Below, piece by piece: positions 31,301 through 41,200 of a DNA stretch of 64,000 nucleotides (positions within the stretch are counted from its first letter, which is position 1; each line of letters starts with the position of its first letter). This DNA comes from Pseudoalteromonas prydzensis. Lineage in GTDB: Bacteria > Pseudomonadota > Gammaproteobacteria > Enterobacterales > Alteromonadaceae. The notes below the pieces were generated by a model, which saw only the letters and a program-made list of their open reading frames with translations, did not search any database and was not told the origin of the DNA. Location: contig NZ_DRGM01000210.1 of assembly GCF_011050055.1 (NCBI RefSeq), positions 111,610-175,609 on the forward strand, in the 5' to 3' direction. Position numbers and translations under genes: made by a program.

Positions 31301-32285
31301 CCGCAACCGTAATATCCTGCTTTTGGCTATAGCGCTGTAATAGTACATAAAACACACTTAACAGCCCGACAAACCGAGTCACCGTTAATTGCTGACAGCA
31401 ACTATCAAATTCGGTAACCAGCCGTGTATCGATAACACTGTGCTGGCTCTTGCCTTGATAGGTTTTTTGTTTATCACGAGGATAACTCGTTGGCAGCTCA
31501 AATAACTCCATCCCTGTTAGCGCTTGTTGCCAATAACTTAGCTGCTGTTGATATATAGCTGATTGTTTAAACTGACCTTGCCAATGTACATAATCTAAAT
31601 ACTGTAACGGTTTACATGCAGCCGCATTATTAACGGTATTATTATTTGTAAGTATCGCCAATAATTCTTGCACCAAAAGCCGCACAGACCAACCATCGGC
31701 AATAATATGATGCATCGCAATGTATAACCATTTACCTGCACCTGAGTGGCCAATTAACGTTGCACGTATCAGTAAATCATTTTCCAGATCAAAGCGGTAA
31801 CTTAATTCATCGTGTAATTTTTCAACTATTTGTGTGGGTATTTCATGCCCTGCTATATCTAGTGTATTCAATGCTAAGCGCAACTGGCTATTAACCCGCT
31901 GCACAACACCTTGCTCGGTGTTAAAAAATTGCGTTGTTAATATTTGATGGCGAGCCAACAATGTGTCAAATGCCTGCTGTAGTTCATTTATTGTCAATGA
32001 GTCTGACAGCTGCAACAGACCACACATATTGTATGCAGTTGACTGTTGCTCATATTGATCAATAAACCAAATACGTTGTTGCGCACTTGATAAATCCCCT
32101 TGTTGCTGATGATGACGTTGCATATAGGCAATCAGCTCATCCTTAGATGCTTTGATCTTTGCCAGTTCTGGCGCTGGGACTGTCGTTAACTTACTTCGTA
32201 ACTTTAACCGCCCATCTTGCAAATAAACGTAGATACCTTGTGCGTCCAATTCGGCCAGTAAAGTTTTAATTGCTACATTATCCAT
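22311..32285 (-). CDS. Middle NRPS: C-A(Asp)-T-C-A(Asn)-T-C-A(Asn)-T
   Basis: This is a 3324-aa synthetase with three elongation modules and no epimerase or thioesterase. Residues 1-60 resemble a TubC N-terminal docking domain (IYVYLQDGRLKLRSK). The condensation motifs are HHIIADG, HHIVADG and HHIASDG, and each carrier has GGHSLLA. Codes read from the A4-A5 region with the invariant Lys are DLTKVGHIGK for module 2 (a classical Asp code) and DATKVGEVGK for modules 3 and 4, close to the Asn code DLTKxGEVGK. Modules 3 and 4 share the same code and similar A domains, so one probably arose from the other by duplication. The ATG follows the upstream TAA after a single base, and the gene ends in an overlap with the next. 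Confidence 0.96.
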   Translation of the reverse strand: MDNVAIKTLLAELDAQGIYVYLQDGRLKLRSKLTTVPAPELAKIKASKDELIAYMQRHHQQQGDLSSAQQRIWFIDQYEQQSTAYNMCGLLQLSDSLTINELQQAFDTLLARHQILTTQFFNTEQGVVQRVNSQLRLALNTLDIAGHEIPTQIVEKLHDELSYRFDLENDLLIRATLIGHSGAGKWLYIAMHHIIADGWSVRLLVQELLAILTNNNTVNNAAACKPLQYLDYVHWQGQFKQSAIYQQQLSYWQQALTGMELFELPTSYPRDKQKTYQGKSQHSVIDTRLVTEFDSCCQQLTVTRFVGLLSVFYVLLQRYSQKQDITVAVPVLNREQPEFENVIGCFINTLPMRQMVSPQSSFAQLIAQTKVLVAQGLANQSVAVEDIIETLGLAKSSAHSALFQILFNYNGVDTGTVEVATLSAKLLPLDNGTAKFDLTLNVSESEQGLEISFDYCSALFDDHVIQQMSNDFNQLVISLGNNAAQTIATVELPSARYASQLLGRKKAHEKVSSDVLALPVQVIKQAELSAEKIACIEADQHGKTARSLSYQQLVQQSAALASHILALQTHHQQTTSAPIALLVSRSIDALLTMFALLQTGRAYLPIEQGTPVARIAEILQQAGCEYLVTFADTALEKQAVTVLNEQQITLWPFAQLLKAAVNATDLPKLNLADGAYVIFTSGSTGTPKGVEINHAALAHYVQSITKRLEFNNDTKSAVVTGLATDLCLTGIYPVWANGGTVVLISPHVKSDPVAIVDTFSEQAINFLKITPSFAAELLATIATSQTPRAPLQQWVLGGESLTAQLVAQIRALYPSAKLINHYGPTETCIGVTSYEIEDHQTAEQMSYPIGSALAHVELAILDAHHEPVAMGMPGQLYIGGESLATGYIRAAEQTAQSFVMLNTTKGQQRYYCSGDNVRLRKDGTLEYLGRLDKQPKIRGFRVDLLDIEAKLTALSVVKNSAVICREIASADTLVAYYVASAEGQQLTAEALQQRIKTDLKCVLPEPMIPSFFVLQEQLPYLENGKVDRKFLQQQMVRSSDTFVAPKTLMQQQVAALFAQLTGFARVGLEDDFFAIGGHSLLAIRLLNQIRQQFGVSLSLKDIFNHATVEELAQYLTGSEQTSSKVQLPHSELAGEQPLSFSQRRIWFVDQLQGHSRQYNLQGVFTLRGDVDVVALQQAFKDIIKRHTILSYNYKSTADAQPCQYFNGHLAFSLQQLDLCSQADQQQLLQKMIVDDYNQSFDLTSQLMLRASLIKIAEHHYQLLVTVHHIVADGWSISLICRELASNYNRHIGMTSATELQTLKHNYIDFVHWQHSMQADPQWQISIDYWRQQLAQLPTVHELPTQYQRGNDVLSGGGLYKTVLSPALTEQLRSFIANQGDTLFVTLQTVFTLWFSRVSGQSDCVLGTPVAGRVAAELEPIIGNFVNTLVLRNTVSADTCFNQALAAVKATLSEALLHQQIPFDLLVDELATERSLAIPPLVQVIFRVNNTINENLQLAGLSITALQSKVRSAKLDLEVSVIDSGDVLEIEWLYDTALWHQANIETFFAQFSYVLQQCLADQSVKLAELMLWSPSQHAAALSHSDSIEIQNTQPSPLHLCFSQFAKQQPQHPAVKCNGQTYSYLALEQRANQLAHCLLEMDFAAQSRIAILLPSGAAMVVAILAILKARHVYVPIHQDTPIKTLSYIVEDAELMMILTLSEHADTVINSGADFLLVDDVLDDDSNFDGYPVEQPDEQLSHHVKDDDLSYIIYTSGSTGRPKGVMINHANLAAYLQHAVAHYMPDNSALCSSVLSTPLAFDATVTALYPALMQGGVVEIIAQGDEQLTQLTELLFTATDAKLFKLTPAHLRAILALSQHYCVSNVTHTLVIGGEALTTELLLAIRAKLPLCRWINEYGPTETTVGSSTFVIDHSTSDEVLLRHNDVPIGLANDNVTLLVVDQFDQPAAVNMRGELLIAGPIVSPGYINQTELNSTSFITLQLPSQQGEKVTKRFYRTGDIALWQADETGAAGYLRYCGRKDQQIKLRGFRVDLAAIEQLLQELPEVADCAVTVDSKQQTLAAHIVYHQHEKPLAVNTIKSHLSHYLAPYMIPAHCYAIAVMPLTKNGKVDKARLIADARSCLQPTRTTHSKQAQTPLQQYLLQLFSEILLTTHIGLDDNFFDLGGHSLLAIRLIGKIRETKQLDITLPQLFKTPTVATLAQALQNCEKIQPHQEIVKISRQQALPLSYAQQRLWLIDQVHNESVQYHMPASFVFTGTLDLTALSGALYALIERHEVLRTVIITRDQGSAPEQCINEQFAIPLELHDLSMLNREQQDEQWQSLSSQASSKAFDLASDVLLRVVVAKISNEQSFVHFNMHHIASDGWSMAILVREFIAFYQAASVESQFVLPAALQQPLAIQYADFAYWQRLVCSETALHESLSYWRTQLTGAPFVHQLPLEQPRAIQQQLQGQCFTQHLSAATTKAIHQQCATHGVTLYMWLHTTFSLLMMRLSEATDILVGSPVAGREQPQIANLIGFFVNTLVIRTRSEGQQNFTQLLMQQKQVILDAFKHQQVPFEQLVEVLQPERNLAHHPLFQILFALQNNETSDFSLPGLHIEMQPHAAPKMKFDLEVNAIEQGDGIELQWNFSETLFNASSITEYAAAFEVLIDAILSDPLMQLQLLPVVPATKKNLLLNLSSPPYARQTQPLNLVGQIARQAVQYPTRNAVAGPDGELLSYAELQTQSQLLASYLQAQGITAGSKVALCVSATAQMLVAMLAILKTGSAYVPIDPKLPVARVQFIIDDSKAQCLITQSAFAKQHLTDELGSIIAPLCVLLDEPNSWQCGSLNGSISALPASYSADDLAYIIYTSGTTGTPKGVMISHANLACYLAHAQCEYLSAALTTSVVSTPLAFDATVTSLWAPLLMGISITLLADDEQMLEQLAKQIFSSQACLFKVTPAHLQGLLAFAPAAAVATAHVVVIGGEALPTQLLKSLTQYLPNCQWVNEYGPTEATVGCSVYHCEQKQISELERRKMAQVPIGRAIADSQLVILDEHQQLTAVGAIGELYIAGDNVAQGYLNQASLTAQCFVWLPFGHQQAVQRFYRTGDKVRWLLDKHGQPEQLLFCARVDEQIKLRGYRIEPGEITAQLIQHKEISEASVILNKDTANLEAYLVFTPHSSVITAFGHEQQITLLDAQQQAMLSNYLANYLPAYMVPTKWHAISAIPLTSNAKVDSKQLLQWGQSVAVATENVPPRNDLEAALVDIFAAQLQVDSVGITDNFFALGGHSLLATQCMALLKARLQVDIPVKILFERPTIAAIASWYAIHQAANKAMSENDNSEEMFL

Positions 32286-32286
32286 G

Positions 32287-35200
32287 TTACAAGTCCATTT
32301 CTGTCATGCTGCTATCATCAAGGGCTTTACTAATATCACGGCCGCTCACTATATCGCTCACAACAGTAACCTGAGGCTGACTTTGCTCGGTACTTGCTGC
32401 TCGCGCTGATAATAAATCGTCAATTCGTAGCGCTAATTGCGCCACGCTAGGGTAGTCAAAAATATCGCCTACCGTCACCCGTACTTTAAATTGCAGATTA
32501 ATTCGTGACACAAGCTGCATAGCGAGTACAGAGTTACCACCACAATCAAAGAAACTTTCTTGGGTACCTAATACTGCAACCTTAAGCAATGCTAAATAGT
32601 GTTGCAGTAAGCTCATTTCAGTCGCGCAGCTGGGGGCAATACGCACTATTGCCGATTGCATAGCCACAGTCGGCAGCGGTAATGCTTTAGTGTCTAATTT
32701 TCCATTTGGTGTGGTTGGCCACTGCGTTAACCAACAGATTGATTCTGGCACCATATAACTTGGTAGTGATTGTGATAGCACACGGCGTAATTCACTCACA
32801 CTCCAAACACTTTCTAAACTGTCGTCCTCAAGGCTGTAAGCACATAAACTCGGCTGGCCTTGATTGTTTGGTTTGATAAAAACACGTACATCTTGGTTCG
32901 CAAATAACAAGCGCAGGTGGTGTTCAATTTCACTTAATTCAATACGATGCCCATTGAGTTTAACTTGTTGATCTAACCGCCCTTGTAGTTCAATCCGACC
33001 ATCGAGTAAACGCCTTGCACGGTCGCCCGTTTTATACAAACGCTGATGCGATTGACGATTAAAAACATGACTAACAAAACGTTCAGCGGTGAGTACTGGT
33101 TGCTGTAAGTAGCCAGTCGCTAATCCTAAACCACCGATCCATAACTCCCCCCACACGCCAATGGGTAGCGGTAAACATGGACTTTGTGCATCCTCAGCCA
33201 TAACATACAAGCTCGTATTAGCAATTGCTGAACCTATGGTAATATCATCACTGTGCTGAATATGGCTAATTGCAGACCAAATGGTGGTTTCGGTTGGACC
33301 ATACATATTCCATAAATCCCCCTGCTGCGACAGCACCGCCTGAGCAAGTGCTGGATCAAGCGGCTCGCCACCACACAAGACCTTGATACCCGCTAAACAA
33401 TCAGGTGCTGCATTTATTATTAATCGCCATAAGGTCGGAGTCGCTTGCATAATAGACACTGGGAAATGTGCGATTAGATCGGTAATTGCATATGGATCAC
33501 TGCATGTTTGCTCACTCGCAAGCAGTACATTGGCCCCAACAATTAAGGGCGAAAACAGCTCTAGCATCGCGATATCAAAGGCAATAGTGGTAACTGCTAA
33601 CCAGCAATCGGTTGGCTCGATGCCAGGCTGTACCGTGATAGCGAGCAACAGGTTTTGTAGCCCTTGGTGATTAATTTCCACACCTTTAGGTTGCCCCGTT
33701 GAGCCCGATGTATAAATAACATAAGCGGTTGATAAAGGAGCAATAATGCGATCTGGATTACTGCTTTGCAAGCCTGTAAGCACCACAGTATCAATATCTA
33801 ATACTGGCAATTTGTTGCTCGCGATAATTGGGCTACTATCACTAAAACTGTCACACAACAGTAAATCAGCTTGTGCATCAGCCAGAATATATTCAATCCG
33901 TGCTTGCGGAAAAGTAATATCGAGTGGCAAAAATGCAGCCCCGGTTTTTAATACCGCTAATAAGCTAATAATTAGCTCCGCACGCCTTGGTAGTGCAATT
34001 GCCACTAAGCTGCCGGACCCAATACCTTGCTCTATAAGATAATGGGCGAAGGTATTTACGCGTTGATTTAACTGTGAATAGTTAAGGCTTTGGCCATCAC
34101 AGGTAATAGCAATATTGTCAGGATATTGAGTCGCAGCATATTCAAATGCAACGATACAAGAATCGCCACAAAGTGGCTTATCAACACGCTCACATTGCTC
34201 AGTAACTAGTGTCGCTATTTGTACATCATCTAACAATGAACAGTTCGCACTGTTTAGTTCGTCTGTCCCAACAGCGTTGCTAAACAACCCTATTAACCCA
34301 GATAACCAATGATTTACCTGTTCATATGTAAATTTATCTTGTTGATATTCAAGGGTGAGTGACCAACTGTTAGCAAACTGAGTTAAGTTACAACTTAATT
34401 GGAATTGGCTATAACAGCTATTGCTTGGCATGGTATTTAATTGCAATTCAGTAAATGCCGGTAAGGCCGTAACTTTATCTAAATTAAATAAAGTATTAGG
34501 TAAATTAAGCGATTCATTTGCTAACGCTGAATAAGGGAAATGTTGATGTTCAAATGCAGTTAATAATTCAGATTGCACTGTTTTGATTAACGCTCGAACA
34601 CTACTGATGTTTGCAACATCAATGCAAATTGGTAAAATATTCGTGCAATACCCGACTAATTCGCTATCGGAAGATTCTGCGCTATCAGCTTGAGGGAGTA
34701 ATTGTCGATCAGAGCAAGGGATCCCAACGGTGATCATTGACTGCTGGCTAAGCTTACTTAACCACGCTATATATAACCCCAATAAAGTGGCAAATTGACC
34801 GCAGCCCTGCTGTTTAGCCAGATCAGCAATATTTCCTTTGGTGTGCTCATTAAGCTCAACAGTCAATACCGATACTGCATAGTTCGTTGTCGTTGCAATC
34901 GCAGTGTTTGTTGGTAGTTGCAACGGCATACTTGGCGCTAGTTGTGCCAACCAAAATGCCTTATCTTGCTGGTAATTAGCAGACTCTTTATAGTGGTCAA
35001 GTGCTTTAACATATGCACTAAAGTCTACCGGTGCTGCCAACGCCTCTGTTGTGGTGTTGTTATAGTGTTGGGCAACTTTACTCAAAATAATCTGCAACGA
35101 TACGCCATCACAGAGTAAATGATGCGTAACCACACTTAAGTAAGCAGTATTATCATTTTCTCTTAGTAGCGCAAAGCGACATGCAACTTCATTATTAAAA

Positions 35201-38200
35201 TCAAAAGCATGGTAACGTAACTCCTGCAATTGAGTTGCTACAGCGATATTATTATCTGAGTGTTGTAGATTAATAACTAACAATTGAGGACGATGCTCAG
35301 CCACTAACCTATGGCAAAGCGTATCGCTATCAATTGCATACTGTAAAATAGTGCACTCTTGTACTGTTTTATCAACTGCGGTAACTAAGCGACTTGTATC
35401 TAACTTACCTGTTAATTTAAGTACGGCTTGTAAATGATACGCAAAAGCCCCCTCTGGTGACTTTGACGCTAAGGCAAGTAATTGCTGCTGCGCTTCGGTC
35501 AATGGAAATGTCGCCGGCAAGGTGTTTAAGCCCGTCTTATCATCACGGTCACTACCGAAATAACCTGCCGCCTTTAAGCTCAAGGCACTGTCTTTAACTG
35601 CGGTAATAATGATCGCTATATCTGCATCGGTATGTGCTGCTGATAAAAAGCAGTTACGCCCTTCCCAAATAAAGATGCCACGATTAAGCATTTCATAAAA
35701 AAACATATCTAGATTTTGGCTAAATCTAAAACGAAATAAAGAGCTAAAAGCTTCAATTTGGATTGGGATCATTGCATCAGTAAAAAAGCGATTAAGGGTT
35801 GTTTTCAAATAACTGGTTTTATCAGTTAGCCTTTGTTGTAACTGTGGTCCTTGGCGTTTAATTTCGCTTAAAACCGCTTTTGCACTGGCCATTGCCATTG
35901 GGTGTTTACAAAATGTTCCAGCAAAAAAAGTCGTATCAGCTTGTGGATAAGACTGATCGCCATATTGCCATGCACCGCCATCAATGCCGTCTAAGTAATC
36001 GGCACTACCAGCAACAACTCCGATTGGTAACCCTCCACCAACAATTTTGCCATAGGTTGCCATATCAGCTTGGATCCCCACTAATCCCTGTACGCCGCCA
36101 GGATGAGCGCGAAAGCCGGTGATCATCTCATCAAAGATCAGTGCTATGCCATGCTCTGCGGTTATTGCTCTGAGCTCTTTTAAAAATTCCCACGGTTGTA
36201 TTTCTGGGTATCTGCTTTGAACCGGTTCAACCAATACCGCAGCAATTGTATGTGCATTTGCACGAATAATTTCCAGCGCCTGCGGGCTGCCGTAATCTAA
36301 TACTAAGTTGTCATTAACTGCACTTTGGCGAACACCTGCGCACATAGGCTCAATGTCTCCTTGGCCCACAGAGTGCGCCAAAGTACCATCATAATGACCA
36401 TGATATGCCCCACTAAACTGCACAATTTTGTCACGTTTTGTATGATTGCGTGCTAAACGCAGTGCAGTCATGACCGCTTCGGTGCCTGAATTACAAAACG
36501 TCACACGCGCCAAACCAGTTAATTCGCTGATCAAAGCAGCCACTTCACATGCTAAAGGACTGGCTAAGCCTAATTGAATACCTTGCTCTAGTTGTTGCGC
36601 TAAGGCAGCAGTCACAAACTCGGCTTGATGGCCAAATAAATTAACCCCAAAATCCATGGTAATATCGATGTATTCATTGCCGTCTATATCCCATAATCTG
36701 GCCTGCTCGCAGTGCTTTGCATAAATTGGATAAAGCATTTCCTTGCTTGATAACCTAAACCCAGCTGAGGCTCTGCAATCAGCTAAGTAGCCACGATGTT
36801 GAGCAACCAGCTTTTTAGATACGCTGGTTTTTGCGCAGTAGTCAGCTTTTAGTTGTGCAAAATGCTGCTGCATAGCGGGTGACTGGTGCTGCATGTGTAA
36901 TTGTCTAGTTTGCGATGCAGGCAGTTCTGTGGCGCGTTTATTTTCCGGCATTGCAACTGTTTTTACTTGCTGCTGAGGCATATTGTCTGGCGTAACACTT
37001 GCCGTGGCGGTTATAGCACTGCCCTGTAAAAAACCTAATTGTTGCGCTGTCACCGCGGCAATGCTTTGACGGCCAAAATCATTAGTTACACTCGCGGCCG
37101 CTTGCAGCTGCTGCTGGCAAATTGCCATGATAGTCTGTTGATCGACACCCATATTGGCTGAAGAAGTTGTGGTATCAGAGTGCGAAGGTTTATTTTGCTC
37201 TACAAGTGCAATATCCGAGGTTAACTGGGCATCGTCAGTGTCTGGGGAAAAATCACTATGTTGCGCAATATAATCCAATAAACTGTCCACTGTGCTTAGT
37301 TCTTCGTAAAACTGGCGTACGCTAAACTCTAAACCAAATTCTCTTTCATAGGTGCGTACGGCTTGCATTATCATTAATGAATCAACCCCCATTTCAAGTA
37401 AGGGCACATTCGTTTTAATAGCAGCAACTGGTAATGATAATAAATTTGCAAGATTAGAGAGTACGATGTCACGAATAAGCTCAGTTCGCGCAACAACTTG
37501 GCTTATGTTTGTTGCCGATTTATTGGCCTGCATATTTTCCTGCATTGCAGTACTTTTTAGCGCTGGTTGCTTTGCTGTTGGCACTATCCAATGTGCAGTT
37601 TTTGCAAACGGATAAGCGGGTAATGGCTGTTTTTGAACATTTATTTGTGGATAAATATGCCCCCAATTTAGCTCAATGCCTAATTCAAAAATACGCCCTA
37701 AACTGGTTACTAAGCGTGTTTTATCAGCACCTTGACTGTGCAATATAGGTAAATATTCAGCAGCTAAATGGGGCAAGTTTTCTTGCAATAACGCCATCAA
37801 CACAGGTTTTGGGCCAACTTCTACCACACACAAATGCTCACGTTTTTCTAACTCCTTCACGCATAAATCAATGCGAACAGGTTTAGTGATCTGCTCAATC
37901 CAGTATTGAGGGGTTGCTAAAGCGTCTGTTTCTAACTGACCCGTCACCGACGACAACAAGGGATAACAAGGTTTGCTATAGTTTACTTGCGCTGCTACAG
38001 CCGCAAAATCATCAAGCATTGGCTCCATCAGTGGTGAGTGAAACGCGCGTGCTGTGTTGAGCTGTTTAACCGTTAGATTCTGTTCTTTTAACAACTCAAT
38101 GGCCATCTCAAGCGCTGAGTTTTCGCCTGACAACACCACGCCAGAAGCACCATGATAGGCTGAAATTGCAATTTGCGTCTGGCCATTGTCATGGCATTTT

Positions 38201-41200
38201 GTAATGACTTGCTGGGCAACGTGCTCACTACAACGCACTGCAAACATGCCGCCATTATCAGCAAGTTGATGCATGAGCTGGCCACGCGCAGCTATCAATA
38301 AAATAGCATCAGCTAACGAAAACACCTGAGCGATGCATGCCGCTGCATACTCCCCAACACTGTGACCTAATAACAGCTTTGGGGTGGCGCCAAAGTGGAT
38401 CATTAGTTTCGCCGTAGCATACTCAACTGCAAATAAGCCGACTTGAGTCCAGTTAGTTTGTTCTAATAACTGTTTATGGCTTTGCTGATACAGAACCGTT
38501 AGCAATGACTCACCGAGTCTATCGCCAAGTAAACGGTCACATTCATCAAGCGCGTTTTTAAATACAATTTGCGTATCATACAATTGTTTTGCCATTGCAG
38601 GATATTGCGAGCCCTGACCAGTAAATAGCATTACTAACTCATAATTTGTCGCAGCTTTATCATTTTCAGCCGCACTTAAATGCGAGGTTGTATTTAAGCC
38701 ACGCATCGCACGTAATAAATCAGCACGATCTACGCCGCATACGGCACGTTTTGCTTCTTTACACTTAGTCAGATGTGCTGCTGTGTAGATCAGCGCATCA
38801 AATTCATTCTCAGATGCACTCGTTAATCTCGCTTCATAACGCGTCAGTAAAGCGGCTAACGTATCAGGAGTTTTCGCTGATAGCGGTAACAGGTAAAATC
38901 CCGTTTGCGAGGCTAAATCAATGCTATCCACCGCACGTTGTGGTGCACTCGCACAAATAATATGTGCATTGGTGCCACCAAAACCAAACGAGCTAACACC
39001 AGCAATACAGCCATTATCTGAACTAACAGGCCACGGCTGTAAATCACGATTAATTTTTAACGCAATTTTATGCCAAGCAATGTGCTTGTTAAGCGCTTTA
39101 GCATGAGCTTGGCCGGGTATTTTTTTATGTTGCATACATAACATGGTTTTGATCACACCAGCGATGCCTGCACCCGATTCCAAATGGCCAATATTCGCTT
39201 TCACAGCGCCCACAGTAAGTGGCTCAGCTAGGCTTGTTTGTGGCCTATAGACTTTACTCAGCGCCGATACTTCTATTGGATCACCCAGCTCTGTACCAGT
39301 GCCATGGGCTTCAACATATTGCACGTCAGCTGCTGCAATTTGTGCATTAGCTAACGCCGACTTAATAACACTTTGCTGTGACAAGCCATTAGGTGCTGTA
39401 ATGCCATTACTGCGGCCATCTTGATTGACTGCACTGCCTTTTAGTACGCCGTAAATAGGGTCGTTATCTTGTACTGCCTGCGCTAACGATTTTAATAATA
39501 AACATCCCACCCCTTCACTTCTTACATAGCCATCTGCGGCGTCTGAAAACGTTTTACAACGGCCATCTTTTGCAAGCATTTGCGCGTTTTCACAGGCGTT
39601 CGTTACCTCATCACTGAGGATCAGATTCACCCCGCCCACCAAAGCTTGGGCTATTTCACCACTGTGAATACTTTGCATGGCTAAATGCAATGCAACTAAC
39701 GAAGATGAGCATGCTGTATCAACTGCAATACTTGGCCCGCTGAAGTTGTAATAATACGATAACCGATTAGCCGCAATACTCAGCGCAGTACCAGTACCTA
39801 AATAAGCATTTTGCTTTTCATATTGCTGAGAAAGTAAGAAGTAATCATTTTGCGAGATACCAATATAAACCCCTACTTTTTCCCCCGATAATTGCATCGG
39901 CGCATAACCTGCGGCTTCAATGGCATGGTAACTGGTTTCTAGCAACAAGCGATGCTGAGGATCTATATGCTTAGCTTCGGTTGGAGAAATACCAAATAAA
40001 TTTGCATCAAATTGTTCAATGTCACTGATGTAACCACCTAGACGGGTATTATCCAAATGTGGGCATAACATGCCGCGACTTTCGTTTGGCAGGCCAATTG
40101 CATCTTGTTGGTTACATAATAGCTGCCAAAACGCTTCTATACTTTCAGCTTCAGGGTAACGACATGCCATTCCTATAATAGCAATGTCTTTGTTCGTGGT
40201 GTCCCTTGGAGAGTGAGCAGCTTCATTAAATGTGGGTATATCTGCGGGCATAGTGACTGCATTTGATGATATAGCAGCGGTGCGGATCGCAGCAAATTGC
40301 CATAAATAATTAGCAAGCTGTGAAATAGATGGATAGTCATATAAAACCGTCGGCTCTAACTCAATATCATGCAATTCCATTAACTCACCCGAAATACGCA
40401 CCGCCTTCATTGAATCAACCCCTAAAGATTGAAATGAGGCATCAACAGCAAGTAATTGCGGATCCATATCAACTTCCTGTGCAACGACGCTTTGCAACAA
40501 GCTAAGTAAATTTGCCTGTTGTTCATCTTCATGCACAGAGTGACTACGCAATATATCTGCTGATTGTGGCGCAAACGTTTCGCTCTCAAAACAACCACGC
40601 AATTGGTAAAGCGGCGTTAGCTGCTGCGCTAAGTAATGACGTTTGTTTTCTTGACGTTGAATTTTTCCGCTCGATGTTTTTAATACCCGCCCAGGTTTTA
40701 TCAGTACCACATCATAGGGCGTAATACCGTGATGCTCTGTAATCGCTTGGATCACATCTTTACATATCGCTTCAGGATCAAGGTTACGCACCGCAGTACG
40801 CTTTACTTGTTGCACAATGACGAGTCGCTCTTGCTGTTCGCAGATTATCGAAAATGCCGCACCACCGTTATTATCAAGTGCCGCATTTGCATTACTTACC
40901 GTCAATTCAATATCTTGCGGGTAATAATTTTTACCGCGAAAAATTAATACGTCTTTAGAGCGACCGGTGACGAACAACTCATCGTGATATACAAAGCCTA
41001 AGTCGCCAGTGCGTACGTATGGACCATCGTTATCATCAATATAGGCCTGAAATATTTCTTTTGTTAATGCGGCTTTTCCCCAATAACCTTGTGCAACACT
41101 TGCACCTTTGATCCAAATTTCGCCGGTTTCGCCGTCAGCACAACGTTTATTAGTGTCTGTATTAACAATGGCCATTGTATGGTTGTGCCAGGTAATGCCA

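Noticed and set aside
22311..32285. Dual epimerisation/condensation domains giving extra D-residues
   Set aside because: The C domains of this protein show ordinary HHxxxDG signatures without the second extended His motif of dual domains; only the Leu module has an epimerase.
10259..41000. Many plus-strand open frames of 60-104 codons across the synthetase genes
   Set aside because: All lie antisense to conserved C, A, T, KS or FAAL domains and show no coherent protein features; a side effect of codon bias in long genes.
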